Shown here piece after piece: positions 24,741 to 38,700 of a stretch of DNA of 64,000 nucleotides. Each line of letters begins with the position of its first letter. The stretch's first letter is position 1. The stretch comes from Rostratula benghalensis (taxonomy: Eukaryota; Chordata; Aves; Charadriiformes; Rostratulidae), in NCBI GenBank assembly GCA_013399305.1, contig VXAI01000301.1, positions 696,132 through 760,131 of the forward strand, written 5' to 3'. The notes below the pieces were generated by a model. It had not been told where the DNA came from, searched no databases, and was given only the letters and a program-made list of their open reading frames with translations. The position numbers were made by a program, and so were the translations under genes.

Positions 24741-24956
24741 TGAGGTTAATGCAGAAATTAGTGCCAACAAGCTCAGCAGAGCTTATGAGACTGGGAGAGG
24801 GGTCAATCCTATTTTTCACTGTGACTCATCTCCACTGTAACTCTGTAACATGGATCAACTGCCCTAAACCTACTGCTTCAAGTGTGGACAGGGTACAGCT
24901 AGAATGCTTTGTTGTATCACCTCAGGCAAAGTGATTTCCTTTGCTAAAAGAATGCT

Positions 24957-25010
24957 GGGGGGTGGTGGGGGAGGGAAAGTATATTTATACATATGTATAT
25001 ATATATAAAC
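24957..25010 (+). repeat. G-rich run next to a TA-alternating run
   Basis: Runs of 6, 2, 5 and 3 Gs (24957-24975) are followed at once by a (TA)n-like segment (about 24981-25007). Low-complexity DNA. A weak two-tetrad G-quadruplex is conceivable. Confidence 0.5.
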
Positions 25011-27150
25011 TAAAATAATTTGAGAAAGTGAATTTCTGGTCAATCTGAAACAGCAAATTTCAGCTTTATCTCATTGGAATGAAAATAAGAAGGCAGGGAA
25101 AAAATGTTTCAGTTAAGTGCTTAGTGCAGTCTAAAGCAAAGTTTTCATTTCTGTTTTGCTGTATAACCCTTTCAAATGTATTTGGCTAAAATAAAACAAA
25201 ATTTATTTAATTTTTTTTTCTTTTCACATTTTCAAAAGTTTTAGATATTTAGATATTTCTTTCCTGGATCTATCAAAGCTGATCATATACTAATAATTTT
25301 AGTACTCTCTTTAGCACAGTTTTCAGAAAATAAACCACTCATGATAACAACTTTTCCCAACTCTATCGTTAACCGTGTTTCTTCCTTCCTTTTCCCTTGG
25401 TGATTACATAAAATAGATGGTCTTGGAAGCAAACCTTATTGTATTCCAAATGAATGCCCCACTAAACCAGGACATTGCTTGAAGTTTGCATAAGAAATGT
25501 CTTGTCTCTTTCTGGATAAGAGAAAATACCTATAACAAAAGGGTTTCATATTTATGTAAGATTTTAAAAAGCAAGAGAATTAACCTACTGTCAAACAAGC
25601 ACGTGCTTTCTCATCTAGTCCTGTGTATTGTAGTTATTATATTTACTTGTTATTATGAATAGTATTAAATATGGGATCAATTTGGCTAGATGCTCAATAT
25701 TTTCATATAACACTGTTGGGCATAGCAAAACTTTCTTAAGAGGAAAAGAGAATCTTCTCTTAGGACTGTTTCTTAGGACTATTTCTAGTATGATTGCCAA
25801 ATTACTCCCTTTTGCTCAACTGTTTTTTTTCCTGAAGTTTTTAATGATCCAAAATTTGCCCTTGTCATCCACAGCACAGAAAAAAGCATTTTAAGATGTT
25901 TTACTTGAGTGACTTTCTGCTCACAAAGTCATTTTTCACAGATTATATCAGACCACATACTAATAACATATGCATACTCACTACCAGCTTGTCTGGGACA
26001 AATGATAATTTTGACACTCTCTAATACATCACTTTCACTGTGTTTAAGGATTTATTATACTGGAAACGTTCATGGGCACTGTAGGGGAATCAGATCTCAC
26101 AGACTTTCAGTAGTTTTCTGAAATCTCTTCCTTAATCAACATTTCTGTTGCTTAGCAGTTAGAGGGGTTCTCAAAGTTAAATATAAAGCAATGCCAACCT
26201 GTTATATCTGCTCTTTTTACTTTACATTTTTGATGAATCTCTTTTTAGGATTGTGTACGATTTCATATTTAACCTTCAAAAAAGTAAAAATCCATGAGGA
26301 TCTAAATGTTCCTAATATGGCCACCTGTGACCCAAATATAAGATTCTTGAGGTAATGAGATGCTGTCTTCAGGTGGCAAAGATGTTGCTATCAGCCAATT
26401 GAATGTTTCACATTCTGCCTCAGCAAATTTTTGTAGTGCTCCAGCTAAATACTTGCTGCTCAAACTAATTTATTAATTTCAGTAAGTGACTCGTGTTGTT
26501 GAAATTTTAAAGTTATTGTAAACAACATCAGTAGAAATGCAGCATTAATTTTTCCCTGTGTTTTTGATGCTTTGGTTAATATGTACAATTTAGGAGATAA
26601 TGTTTGGGGTTGGATCAAACCTCTCTGAAACTGGCCGGCTGGCATATTTTTACACAATACAAAGCTCTTCAGTGCTTTTGGAAAAATAGCTCTGTGTGGG
26701 TAGTGTTTGAGAGGGGACTCACACGGCGCAGTCAGTGGGCTGGAAAAGGGTGGACTGAAACAAATGGCTACATCCACAGGGCACAACACAATGCAATGTA
26801 GAGGTAATGCTGCTCTTCAGCTCTGGAAAAGTACCTGTGCCAACCCGCTTTGAGTATCTCACTCTCCCCTTTAGTTACCCATACTTAGTTATTGAGCACA
26901 GAATTATTCCATGATGATCTGCTATAAAAGACCAGGAAACCTCAATACAGTCTGACCAAGCACTAACACATGACTCACAGGAAAATCTAGAAGGGCTCTC
27001 AGCTTGAGTGCTCATTGACAATGTTTCTGTTGTGAATAGAGAACCTGTCTTTGTTTGTCTGATCACCCCAAAGCTTAAGAACATTAAAAAAAGAGTATTT
27101 TTTTCCACTCATAAATCCATAGAATTGTGACAGAGATACCTGAATTATTC
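25011..27150. other. Non-coding, nothing recognised
   Basis: No gene or mobile element identified. The longest frame is 109 codons on the minus strand (26460-26789), without recognisable features. Confidence 0.45.
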
Positions 27151-27353
27151 TGTTTCTTTCTTTTCCTTTTTCTTTTCTTCTTTTCTTTTCTTTTCTTTTC
27201 CTTTTCTTTTCTTTTCTTTTCCTTTTCTTTTCTTTTCTTTTCTTTTCTTTTCTTTTCTTTTCTTTTCTTTTCTTTTCTTTTCTTTTCTTTTCTTTTCTTT
27301 TCTTTTCTTTTCTTTTCTTTTCTTTTCTTTTCTTTTCTTTTCTTTTCTTTTCT
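27151..27353. repeat. (CTTTT)n pentanucleotide microsatellite
   Basis: About 200 bases of CTTTT units. The first 70 bases have interruptions (CCTTTT and CTTC variants). From about 27222 to 27352 the array is perfect, about 26 units. One strand is purely pyrimidine, so the tract can form triplex-type structures in principle. The ORF running through it (27127-27375) encodes only Phe/Leu/Ser repeats and is not a gene. The length in the assembly may not reflect the true allele. Confidence 0.97.
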
Positions 27354-30300
27354 CTTATCTTGTTTTTCTTTTTAAACTTACAAACACTGAAATAAACTTC
27401 AGATTCCTAACTTTTTACTGGCTTGAAATGGACCAGCAATATTTCTTCTTATAGCTTGCAAAATCAAATTTTGCTAAATAAAAAGTGTTCTGGACACTGA
27501 AAATACCGGTCTCCATCTGAAATTTGTTCTCAAACAGAATGTCAAGCACAGTCACAGATCAGAAATCTGTCCTTAAGTCTCACAGCCTGCAAAAGAGTCT
27601 GAGTAGGCTTAGTGTTTTTCACCAAAACAGTTACAGAGAAGTCAAGTTTGCAAGTGTCAGAGTCTTATAACAATGCTATGGCTCCAGTAAGAGGTAAAAA
27701 AATACCCATGAAACCTGACATAAGCCAGTGGTACAAAGTGCAGATGTAGTTACATAGGTGTGTATTGATTTCAAAGCTAAAACTCAGAAATGGAGCAGTC
27801 TAAAACATTTCCAGAATTATTCCCCATCTGCAAGATACCTTTTCTTACTCTCATTTATTTCTTCCTATCTCCTCTGGTAGTTGGTCTTGATCTCAAATGT
27901 AGGTGGCAATAGAAGAAGTGCACTTTCTACTTATAGAGAGCGAAAAAAATCTGGGGTGGCATTTTTACTTGTCCCATTTAAGGAGAAATCTTTGGGACAT
28001 CATTCACACTCTCCACACGTCAACATAAGATGACAACAAAGAATTGGCAAGCTCCATAGCTATAATAGAAAACTGAAGCTCTCCCATATTTAGATTCCTT
28101 TAGGCATCTCGTGGCTACCTTCACCACATTAAACCATCTCTCAATTTTATGTATTAAAACTTTCTCTTTTTCCTTCTGGACTTAAAATATGTCAAATACA
28201 GAGTTTGGATACTTTAATGATTTATGAAATAAAGATATTAAAAATGAGATTTTGTTGAGTCAAATTCTTTTCACATTTCTCTTGTGAATATGTTTGTGGT
28301 TTTTTTTTATAATCCAAATAGACTTATCACTAACAAAAATAGGTTTCAGATAACAAAGTGAATAATCCACTTAAAATTAAAGCCAGACATCCTATACTGC
28401 TAATTAAAGAAACATTAGCAAACACACAATTTTTTTGCTACTCTAACTAAAACCCCATGAAAATGGTGTATTCTCTGTCTTTTATATTTTCCTGTCATTA
28501 TAGCTTGACTGATATGGTCCTAATTCAAGAATATCTGTAGAAGAGAATCATAAGCTTTGTCTGCTGTGATGCAAAGGGAGACTTCTATATGTTATGGTAA
28601 AGAAATGTTACAGCCTACCAGGCTACAGGCTGCACTTGGACTGCAAGAGGTTTCCATATAGCTAGTCACCTTTTCTCAAGAAAAAAATAGGAAAAACTGG
28701 TCAAGCATCAAAATCGGATCAGCCAGGTAGATGACTTCCGGTACAATTGCTCACAGATCAACAAAAGAGCCTGCTCTTCACCCAAGAGTTAGGAAGAGAC
28801 TGTGCTCAGCAAATTTCTCAAAGCTTCCCCTTTTCTGATGGGCAGCTGTGACCACAACACAACCTATTCTTCCTGTTCCCAATTCCAAAAATTCCCATTT
28901 GGCAAAAGTCATAGTTCTCTGCCAAACACAGAGTTTGCTAGAGAGAAATGGGGGGAATACAGGCCAAGGAGGTCTTCTTCAGAATGGTATCTTCCCTTTG
29001 AAGATATCAAGGTTGGACTATAGAGTACTACTACAACATGAATATAACACTGGTATTGTGGTTTTTGCTAGTGTCTTCCAAAGAACTCTAGAAAATTGTA
29101 AACCCGAAAAACTATGCTGCAAAAATTCGAGTTTCTCACCCTGTGATCACTCCTGTCTCTCCTCCTTTCTTCGACCAAGTGCAATAACGAAGATAAGCAA
29201 ATGAAAGAAGTCAGATGCAGTCAACTGAAAAATAGAGGACTTGCAGTGGAATTTAGTAACATTTATTAACAGTGAGTTAATCTTTTTTTTTTTTTGGGAT
29301 GTGAAGATGGATCAGATGACTCTCATTGTTCCTTCTCTATTCTCTATTATTATCTTCTTGTATATCCTGGGATCTGCCAACACATTAATATAATTAATTT
29401 TCTTTTAAATATAGCTGTATTTTTGTAGCAGGACCTCTTAACATACTTAATCCTAAAATTGTACATGTGGAAGTTCCTCATAAAATTAGATTGCCCAAAA
29501 TATTTGATACTACTGTATTCAAACATTTTCATAAGAATAAATATACTTTAAAAAATCATTTGATATATCTATTCTGAGAATTCAAAAATTTAAACATTAG
29601 TTATCATATCCCAGTGGTAGGCAGAACTAAGAGTGTCTTTCATGCTTTGATGTTAATGCATTTCTGACATTTACATATCTATGTATATGAGTAATCTCAA
29701 GGCTACCCGAGTTCACACTGTTTCATTCACTGAAAGGTGGAATGCTTTTTACTTGCAAAAACATACTCTCAGTCCCCCTCCAATTTAACCTAATATTTAT
29801 CTGAGCAAATATAAAGATTGGTGCTGGAAATGTTGCAAGGTTAGGGGATACTTTTTAGGTAAACTTCATGACAATGTAGGTTTTTTCCATTAACAGCAGC
29901 AGACTTCACGTCACTCTATAGAACTTCCTTTTGTTCTTGGGTATAAGAAAATACATTCTATATAATAGCCTAGTGTAGCATAGTGCTTAGTGTGGATTAA
30001 GACCTCATATGTCCCACTGGAAAAGCGTGACATACATTTAACTGTGTATGCTAACTTTTAATATGCACTGTTGCTGAAACTGTAATGAGAGGCACAATTT
30101 CATGTGTGACACAGTGACAGTTTTGAAAGCTAAGAAATACAATGGCAAATAGTGAAAAATAACCACCTTCTTAAGGAAATAACAAAGAACATGGTTGTCT
30201 TAACTGGTGGTAAAATTTTAGCATAATGACAGCAACATCCTTGTAGGTATCCCTGAGTTTCATTGGGAACACAAACAAATTGTTACTTTTTTGTTTTATT

Positions 30301-31617
30301 TTCAGTCTTTGTCTACAGTTTCTACAAGAGTACAGAAACACCTCCTGTAGAAAGCAACACCTACTTGCTAAAGGATCAGCGATGTTCCTCAAAATCATCA
30401 TCCTGAGAATCTGAAAGAGTTTAGAAGAGTTATTTTTCCCTAAATTAGTGTGTTAATCTCAAATAAATTGCACAGAGACAACTAGGTAATAGAAAGGGCA
30501 TTAAAACCCTTAGGAAAATAGCAATCAATTAATGTCTAAAATTTTGGATAGTCATCTTATATTAAAGCTGTGAAAGGTAGTGTGAGGCTTCTCACCTTTT
30601 CCTTTATCTTCTCTGCTCTCAAATCTTATCAAAAACTACTCCAGGTATGACTGTAAATATGCACGGCATGCCCTTTACTTCAATTAGAGTGGGATAGGAA
30701 TCTTTTCTTTCTTTTATTAAATGAGGCATAACAAGCAACAAATACCTCCAGAAATAAATATTTCTATTGTATGATAAATGTGTCTTGTTTGACATAAGCA
30801 TGTTGACTTTTGTTTTACATTAAAAGCTACAAATGAAACGAAACGTGAGCATTAACAGTAATGTCATGGGTATCGCTTTATGATTCTGTATCTGTTTTGA
30901 AGTTTTGTTTGTGACAATCACAGCTGAGCTTCAGAAGGCCATGTGGATTTGACAGGATCCTTTTGACTATAAGATATAAGCCAGTTCTGCTATGGAAATT
31001 TAAAAGACAGTCTACACATTGCAGTCTGACTTCTATGTTATTTAACATGTCAAAAGGCTAAAAGAAGAATGTCAAGCTTGACACTGAAATATGTACTATG
31101 CCTGACATAAAGAATGTCCTCCCTGTAAAGGCAGAAACTGATTCATAATCAAACTTCAGGGAACTAGCTAATGTACTAGACTGGGCCTTCCTGGAGCTTT
31201 AACTTCTAAAGCAACCTACTGAAGAAAAGACAGCCTTTCACTGAAACAAAATATACAGGAAAAGTATATATATGTTAATTCTTTTATATATCAAGTATTC
31301 TGATACATGATGTTAAAAGCACTGTTGAGAGTTATAAAACAGTTCTGAAAAGTTTAGATTTAGGCATGGCATTTATATTCAAGTTACATGAGATATGTCG
31401 TGACTTTAATGAAATGTTTGACAATCAGCATTCATCAGTATCTGACAGTAAAATCCATACTATATGAGATTGCAATTTAGCATTAGTTCATACAGAATGA
31501 ATACTGACTGCACTGTGTTAGTTAGCTGGGAAAAGAAGATCATCATATATTAGCATCAAAAATTGTGATGTTAGGAACTAGAAGACTAACTATTGCGATC
31601 ATGAAAGCTACTTTGGC
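27354..31617. other. Non-coding, nothing recognised
   Basis: No gene or repeat family recognised. The longest frame is 118 codons (28848-29204, plus), overlapped in another frame by one of 73 codons. Neither has identifiable motifs. Confidence 0.45.
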
Positions 31618-31669
31618 AAAAAAACCCACCAAAACAAAACAAAAAAAAAACCCCAAAACCAAAACCTAT
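31618..31669. repeat. A/C-rich low-complexity tract
   Basis: AAAAC and AAAACCCC-type units with a 10-A run. Same style as the tract at 24021-24097. Confidence 0.7.
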
Positions 31670-31914
31670 AAAGTAATCAGAATGCATTAGACCAACATGT
31701 ACACTGTTGTTATTGAGACATATTTAGACCCTTTACAGTTTTAAAGAAATACAGATATTTGCATGCCATTGCAACATGTATCACTAATGACCACTGACTT
31801 AAGAAATTTTTATTTATTATGCCTAAATTCCTAACAAAGCTTTCAGTTTTCTATGCAACACAGGAAAGAAAAAAGTGCTATTACCACCACCTAACCCTGA
31901 AGACAGTGCTGAGG

Positions 31915-32098
31915 TTAAAGGCAGAGGAAGAGACAGGTTTTCCAGAGAAGTTGTGGATGTCCCATCCCTGGAAGCCCTGGAAGGCCAGGCTGGAGGGGGC
32001 TTTGAGGAACCTGTTCTAGTGGGAGGTGTCCTTGCCCATGGCAAGGGGGTTGGAACTCAGTCTTTAAGATCCCTTCCAACCCAAATCATCCTATGATG
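31915..32098 (+). mobile_element. CR1 LINE 3' end, 5'-truncated
   Basis: This sense-orientation CR1 fragment contains the end of ORF2. The frame that stops at 32019 finishes with ARLEGALRNLF, which corresponds to the natural C-terminus of CR1 ORF2 (the copy at 58034 ends in EGALSNLL). After the stop come the short 3' UTR blocks 'gtgggaggtgtccttgccc' and 'gatcccttccaaccc', and a decayed terminal repeat around 'catcctatgatga'. It appears to be the same subfamily as the inverted copy at 57954-58302. Confidence 0.92.
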
Positions 32099-32099
32099 A

Positions 32100-35000
32100 A
32101 CTGAGATTCTGCCTTGAACTGATAGCCATAAAAACCTTTCTCTCTCCACTGAATGGATGAAGGTTCTGGGAGGCTAAGCTTTTAGTTTAGGTACCTCAAA
32201 CACCTAACATAAGATACACAGCATAATTACATCCTTAGAATCTTGTCTTGGTATTACTACAGTCTACATGACAGCAATATATTCAGCACATGAGGATGTG
32301 CTCAGAAGATGGAAGTTAAACTCCATGGGGAATCCCAGAAAGCAGTGCAGCACTGTAGCTTACAGCAGAACAATTGATTGTCACACAGCAGCATCGTATG
32401 GGCTGTCATACAATAATGATACAATTCAGACTGCCAGATGGTGGTAACAGATATGGGAGGGGAAGGAGGACTTGTGCTAACTCTATGTTCATGCATTCCA
32501 TCAGTTTGGAGGCTAACCCAATGCTTTCTGATGACAAATAGCTCTGTATCAAATCTCATTAGTAAAAAACCCACAGGATTTTTTGCACTGAATAGTAGCT
32601 AGAGATGGCCCAACTCAGGCTATAGTCTAGCTTTAATAATTCACAAGGTTTGCAGATGAGCTACTAAAAGCTGCCGGTGATACCATCAGAGCTCAGCATG
32701 CTCACATCTGGTTCTGTCCCCCGTAGCCATGGGAGACATTGTTCCCAAAAGGAAGACTGATGAGTGACTAGGGGAGTTAAAGAGTGACTCTTGATGAGAA
32801 AAAACTAGTTTCAAGTTTTAAAACACTGTAAATCTAGCCAATTGATTTTCTGACCCTCTGAAATTATTTTCTGGCTAGCATCACTCATATGTGGAGATCT
32901 GAAAGAAAGCAATACCCTTCATCAAACAAAAATTGCAGAATTAATTTCAAATGGGCTCACTGTAGTGACTAAAGCTAGAATTTGGCAAATATCGACATAT
33001 TTGTTTTCCCTAAATCTAGCTATATTTAAATCTATTTTCAGCAGCTAGAGACAGCAAACTTAAACATTTATGCTAGTCTAAAGCATCATCAATGCATAAA
33101 CCTTCTGAAGGTTTTCTGCGTTCTGACTATTTACAGTATTGTTAGTTAGAGAGGCATAGGCCTCTCCCCTCTCCTATTTTAGTGGAGATATTCCCTGCCT
33201 TCTACCAGTCCACCTCCCTAACACTCATTGCCAAGGAACCTGCAGTACCACCCATTAATACTGACTTTTTCTACACATTTGAGAATGCTAGACTCGGGAT
33301 GAATAAACACCTGATTTAGATGAAGACCACCGACTGGAGGTCTTTAGAAGTGATTACCTCTCTCTTAATTAATTTAAGTTTCAGTTTATCTTACAAGCAG
33401 CCATAGCTGCTCTTTCAGAAATACTGGATGACATCATTGTATTGGATGCCAGTAATATTGGTGATGTAATGACTACATTCACTTGGTCCAGGAATCCCTT
33501 CTCCACTTCCTCAAAGGTGGGAAATTACCCAGCACATACGGAAAACACATTCTCAGTGTTTGGTGTTGGTGCTTGAGCCCCTGGTTGAACAGGGGCTGGT
33601 GCTGCCCTTCTATGTTCTATGTTCCCTGTTTGACAGCAGCCCTCTGCCAGATGAGGAACAGGCAGAGAAGGCCAGAAGCAGGTGGCCTTTTCCAATTCAT
33701 CCTGCAGAAACAACAACAACAAAAAATTCTACCCTTCTGAGAAAAATTTATCCAGTGCTTGGCAGCCTGTATGGAAAATCGAAAGCCACTTTTAAAAGTG
33801 CTTTCCAGTATGAAGAAAAGAATAATATTTTAATACTTATAAATCAAACACTCTTCATTCTTCAATAAAAAGCATTTAAAAGTAGGCATTGGATTTGACC
33901 CACTGTGGCCCACAGTATGTGATGGAACACACCTACACTCCTCTTTTGTTTATTTCAGACTTCAGTACAAACCATTTCTGCAATAGAAAATTGTTCAGTA
34001 ATCTCAAGGGCTAAGCTAAATGGATTTTTTAACCCAAAGTATTAATAGTTCAAATGTGTACCATTTAAGAAATTATATTATTATACTAATTCTGAGCTAC
34101 TATGCTTATTTTGGCTGTCACCTTTCTTCTAAAACTTTCCTTTAATCACTAAGGTATTTGAAAAAGAAGAAAAAATTAATAATTAAAAAAAAAAGTCATA
34201 CATACTCAGTAGGAGTCCTTAAGTGACTTGTAATGGTTCATTTTAATATTTAAAATTACTAAGTATATGTGTTAAACTACAAATATTGTGTAATTTTAAC
34301 CCTAGAAATTTTGTTTTGGTAAAAAACCCAACAGCTGAAGTAAAGGTAGTGAAATAATTAAATGGTTAACAAAAAGATGACATGTGAATACAGGGAATTT
34401 TCCTCCTTGCAGAAGAAGAAAATAATTTTTTCAGTAAGAACTTTTAAAAAAAACAGGAAATTTTTTTAAAAATACCAGAAGAAAAACCAATTAGGTAAAC
34501 CCAGCTCATCTCTTCAATACTGGGTTCCTTCAGGTACTTTTATTATCCAAATATTACCAACAGAGATGAATGTATTCCCCTGATTAACATTTGAGCTCTC
34601 TATGTAGTGGGACACAGAAGTGGGTAAAAGCAAAGCATCATCTGGCTAAGACGTGAGAAAAATAGAGTATCCACTCAAGTGTGAGTATCACCCCCTCATC
34701 CATGTGAGGTGTATGCCCGGCAGTTCCAGCACTGATGGTAGATCAGTCTCTTGAAAGTGGTGGCAGCTCTAAAGCTTTATAGCAGAAGGAGACCTTCAGA
34801 GACAATTCTGCAAGTCAAGTCTGTGTGCACACACACAGCCACGCAGGCATGCAGAATAACAGTTTTACACAACAATATTGTGCAGAATAAAATAGTGTAG
34901 GTCATTTGTTATCAAAATAATATTGAGAAGATGATAACATTTAGTCATTATATGCTGGAAAGCAAAATTGGTCATTACTTGTAAAGGACCTTGTGACTTT

Positions 35001-38000
35001 CTCCAGTGCTCCCTCCTTTGTACATAGCCCCAGTTTCCTTATGCCCATCTCAGCAAACCCAGGGATAGAAAGAGAAATCTTTGGAACAAGTGCAGATTCA
35101 CGAGGACTCTGCTGAACACTTAAACCTTAACAAATAGTAAAAAAGCTATGCATGAAACTTGTTACAAGTTGCATCAGGTATCCTGAGACAGATGCCTACT
35201 TGAAAGAAATCCACTATTTTGTTGCCTTGACAGAAAGGTTTCTCCTTGGTGCATCCCTTCGAAGATGCCACTGACCCACAGTTTCTCCTTGAATCCTCTT
35301 GTTTTCTTCAGAAAACATTTATCAACAACAAAAATAACATTTTCAAAATTATTTACAGGATACAAGTGTCTAAATTCCCTTTCAGAATTAATGCCTTCAA
35401 TTATTCAACAGAACACCATAAACTGAGGAAAGTAAGAATGCAAGGCTTTTTGCAAATTATGGCATCCTCTGACTTTCTCTTTTCAGCCTTTTACCTTTTC
35501 TTGTATTATATTTGGTCGATTTTCTTCTTTACCTGTGTAGATATCTGTAAGTTACTTAATAGCAGATGAACATGAAGCGTGAATGACAACTTTGCTTGCT
35601 ACTGAAAACCGTTAAAATTAAACCTCCGTGTGGGCTGGACTTCAGCCCCAAAGTTGTTTTCCCTTGACTTGTTTATGCTCAAGAATAAATTAGTAAGTAA
35701 AACTGATATCCAATTCTGAATGTCAAAGTCAGATCATCTGCATGAATTATCTGAACTTTCACACTCAGCTGCAGCATAGAGCACAAAAGATTTGGCCTCA
35801 GAGCCTTTATTTATAGGAACATGTTTCTACAGAAACAATGTAAGACAAAAATCTAGATAACCAAGTACCATCAAGTCTTCCACCAGTGCAAGTGACAACA
35901 TCATGTAGAAACTTTTCCAAATATATCAGTTTTTACTCTAGATCTTTTGACCCCCTACCTCCATTGAAGAATATTCAGTTATCTCACTATTTTTACATCT
36001 TGGATTTATTTATTTATTTGTTTGGTTTTAAATTTTTAAAAGCACATGTTCTTGAGGCCACACTGTCCATTAGCTTTCTCTCCTGGAACAGGCTTTTCTC
36101 TCTCCTCATCATTGTTTGTGAGATATTTATACAAAGCAATAATTTGTCCTCTTTGTTTTCATTTTATACTTAGCTATTGCTTAAAAAGAGAATTAAGGTA
36201 TTATTTGGTAGATGGTAACAGCAACAGCTAAAACCACACCTGTCACTTAAAGTTACATTTCCTTTTCATCAGTGACTGGACAAATTTATTGTACATATGC
36301 TGTCCCTTGACCTAAACAATAAACAACTAGAAGAAAGGAGTCTGAAATTGGCCAGACTCAGGAAAAAAAAATATATTGGCATTTTACTGTAATTGATTGT
36401 GCTACTGAGATTAGAATTCTTGAAATCAGAATTTAAGCCTTCATTTATCAGACAAAAAGCTAGCGAGATGGAAAGGAACTAAGTAATTACCTCAGCAACT
36501 CATCTGTCAAACCTTTCACAATTCTTCAACAAGGTTTTACTGAATGGTGACTGTAATGCCCAGCAAAGAGAAATCGCAACATGAAAATTGATGCTCATTT
36601 TGGTGGACCTGCATTTAACAGAACTCTGGTTTTTAAGCTGTCATTCCATATTTAGTTTTCTTCTTTATCCTGTATTGTCCTAAAGCATCTAATCAAAACA
36701 GACTTAGACACTGCATGAATTAGAAGTCACTCTAAAACCAGTGAGATTATCACCAGCAATCAATGCTGCAATATAATGACAGCCTAGCAAATTGCTGACC
36801 TGCATTTATTTTAAGTAATTTGAAACTCTAACTGGAAAACAAAAATCAAAGGAAACTGGGGTAAAAGATACAGGACGATCTTAAAAGTAATTATTCAAGG
36901 GAGTGTCAAATTTAACTAAAGTATTTTTGAAATAATTAATATTTGATTAAACAGCATCAGAATTCATGCTAATCACAAACTCACTTCTGAACTAGAAACT
37001 CTACTTGAATAGAAGACATTGAAAAGTTAAATTTACAGATTATGTGCTAAAGGTTCAGTAAGGAACTTGCCCTTCAGATAAGATCAGATGGAATCAAAGC
37101 AACCAAGTCCCAGATTGTGACTTATAAATCCAATAATTGTTATTAGACTTCGTACTACTCTGCTTGCCCCAAATACCCCTATTCAGTGCCTGAGAGCAGA
37201 CTTCTTATCAGCATTACTGGAACATGCTCCTTAGAGACCAATGAGATCGGGCTTCTTATAAAACAAACATTTGCTTACATTCTTTTAAAAAGACCTCTAG
37301 GTTCTTCCAAGCAAGAGAGTAATGCCTCCTACGCCAAAAAGAGGTAGAACCAGAAATTCCTTTCAAAATAGGAATAGTGACCTCTATTTGAGAAAAAAGA
37401 TGCTCAAGGCCCATATGTGGACAGAGGTCATCAGATGGCATAAAAAAGACAATCGTAGTCATTCCCCCAGTGCCTTATGTCTCTTACTGGAGAGATGCTA
37501 GATATATATGGTCTTTCAGATTGGGTAACAAGGTTCGTTCCTCTCTGTGTTCTCACAGAAGGGAACCTAACTCAGGTTTTTGCTCCAGGTATTAGAATTT
37601 AAACAGTAGACACTGAACCTTCTACTAGGTGGGCTTTGAAGTCCTTTACTTGACTAAGCCACATGTAGCTAAGCATTAATATATAATTATTTTGATATTA
37701 CCACAGAACTATTACAATTAAAGTGAATAAGTCAATGTGCTGTATGCATTGACCTTTTGAACCTAGCACCATCTTGAAAACCCCTGCAAAAAATTCTTCT
37801 CAGTGGCACTCTAATTCATAGTAACATTTAAATGTGGAGTTACCATGCATGAACGCTTTGTCATTCTCTGGAATTAATATCAGGCAGATCAAAGTATGTG
37901 CTAGCAAATAGATTCAAATATTGGTGGTTTTGAAACTAAAATTTTTTAAATTACAATGATGCAGTAATGCAATGCATTGAGGAGAAAGGCCAGAAAAATC

Positions 38001-38700
38001 TAGCCGGAACTGACTTTTACTGATCAGCAATTAAAGTGTAACTCAGTGTCTTAATTACTGAACATTCCCTATGTCTCATTAGTATACATTAGTATAATGG
38101 CCTCATCAGTTGGCCATTACTTACTATCAAGTAGTTTTTCAACTATGCAAAGTAAAACAGATTTTTCATATCCATCTTTACAATGATACCTGAAAAATTC
38201 AGAGCTCTTTGAATTTTTATTTCTTTTTTTTTATATAAAGCAATGAAAGTGTTAGTTGTAAGGCCCCCGGCAGATGGCCTGGATCTTGACTATACATCCT
38301 AAGATCAGAAGAGCATTTATGCTCCTGTCCTTTCCAACTTTTTTTTCATTAACATTTCACAAAGGTCAGACTTTGGGGAAACCAGTGTGTCTGTCTCTGA
38401 GGTTTCAGACAGATTGCCTTTTGAAAATCAATCTTATCCCTTCCTTCCTTTGCTGATTCCCAAACCATATGCTCACTACTGTCACACATCTCTCTACAAG
38501 GATGTGAGCAATGAAAAGCTATCATCTGAGTCTACTGTTCTGGAGCTGAAAAAGGCATAGACTTTATGATCTACCTGCAGACCAAGTAAAGTGCCAAAAG
38601 GGGAACTCTGGTCAAATTGAAATGAAGTAACAATGTCTGTGGGTTTTCTTTCCTTTCTCTGTAGTGTTGCAGAGGTGTACTACATAGGGCATTCCCTGTG
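32100..38700. other. Non-coding, nothing recognised
   Basis: AT-rich sequence with no gene or mobile element identified. Frames reach 102-107 codons (33560-33868 and 35246-35569, both plus) without a recognisable family. A short (TTTA)n run lies near 36005-36020. Confidence 0.45.

Noticed and set aside
27127..27375. 82-codon Phe/Leu/Ser repeat ORF
   Set aside because: Direct translation of the CTTTT microsatellite.
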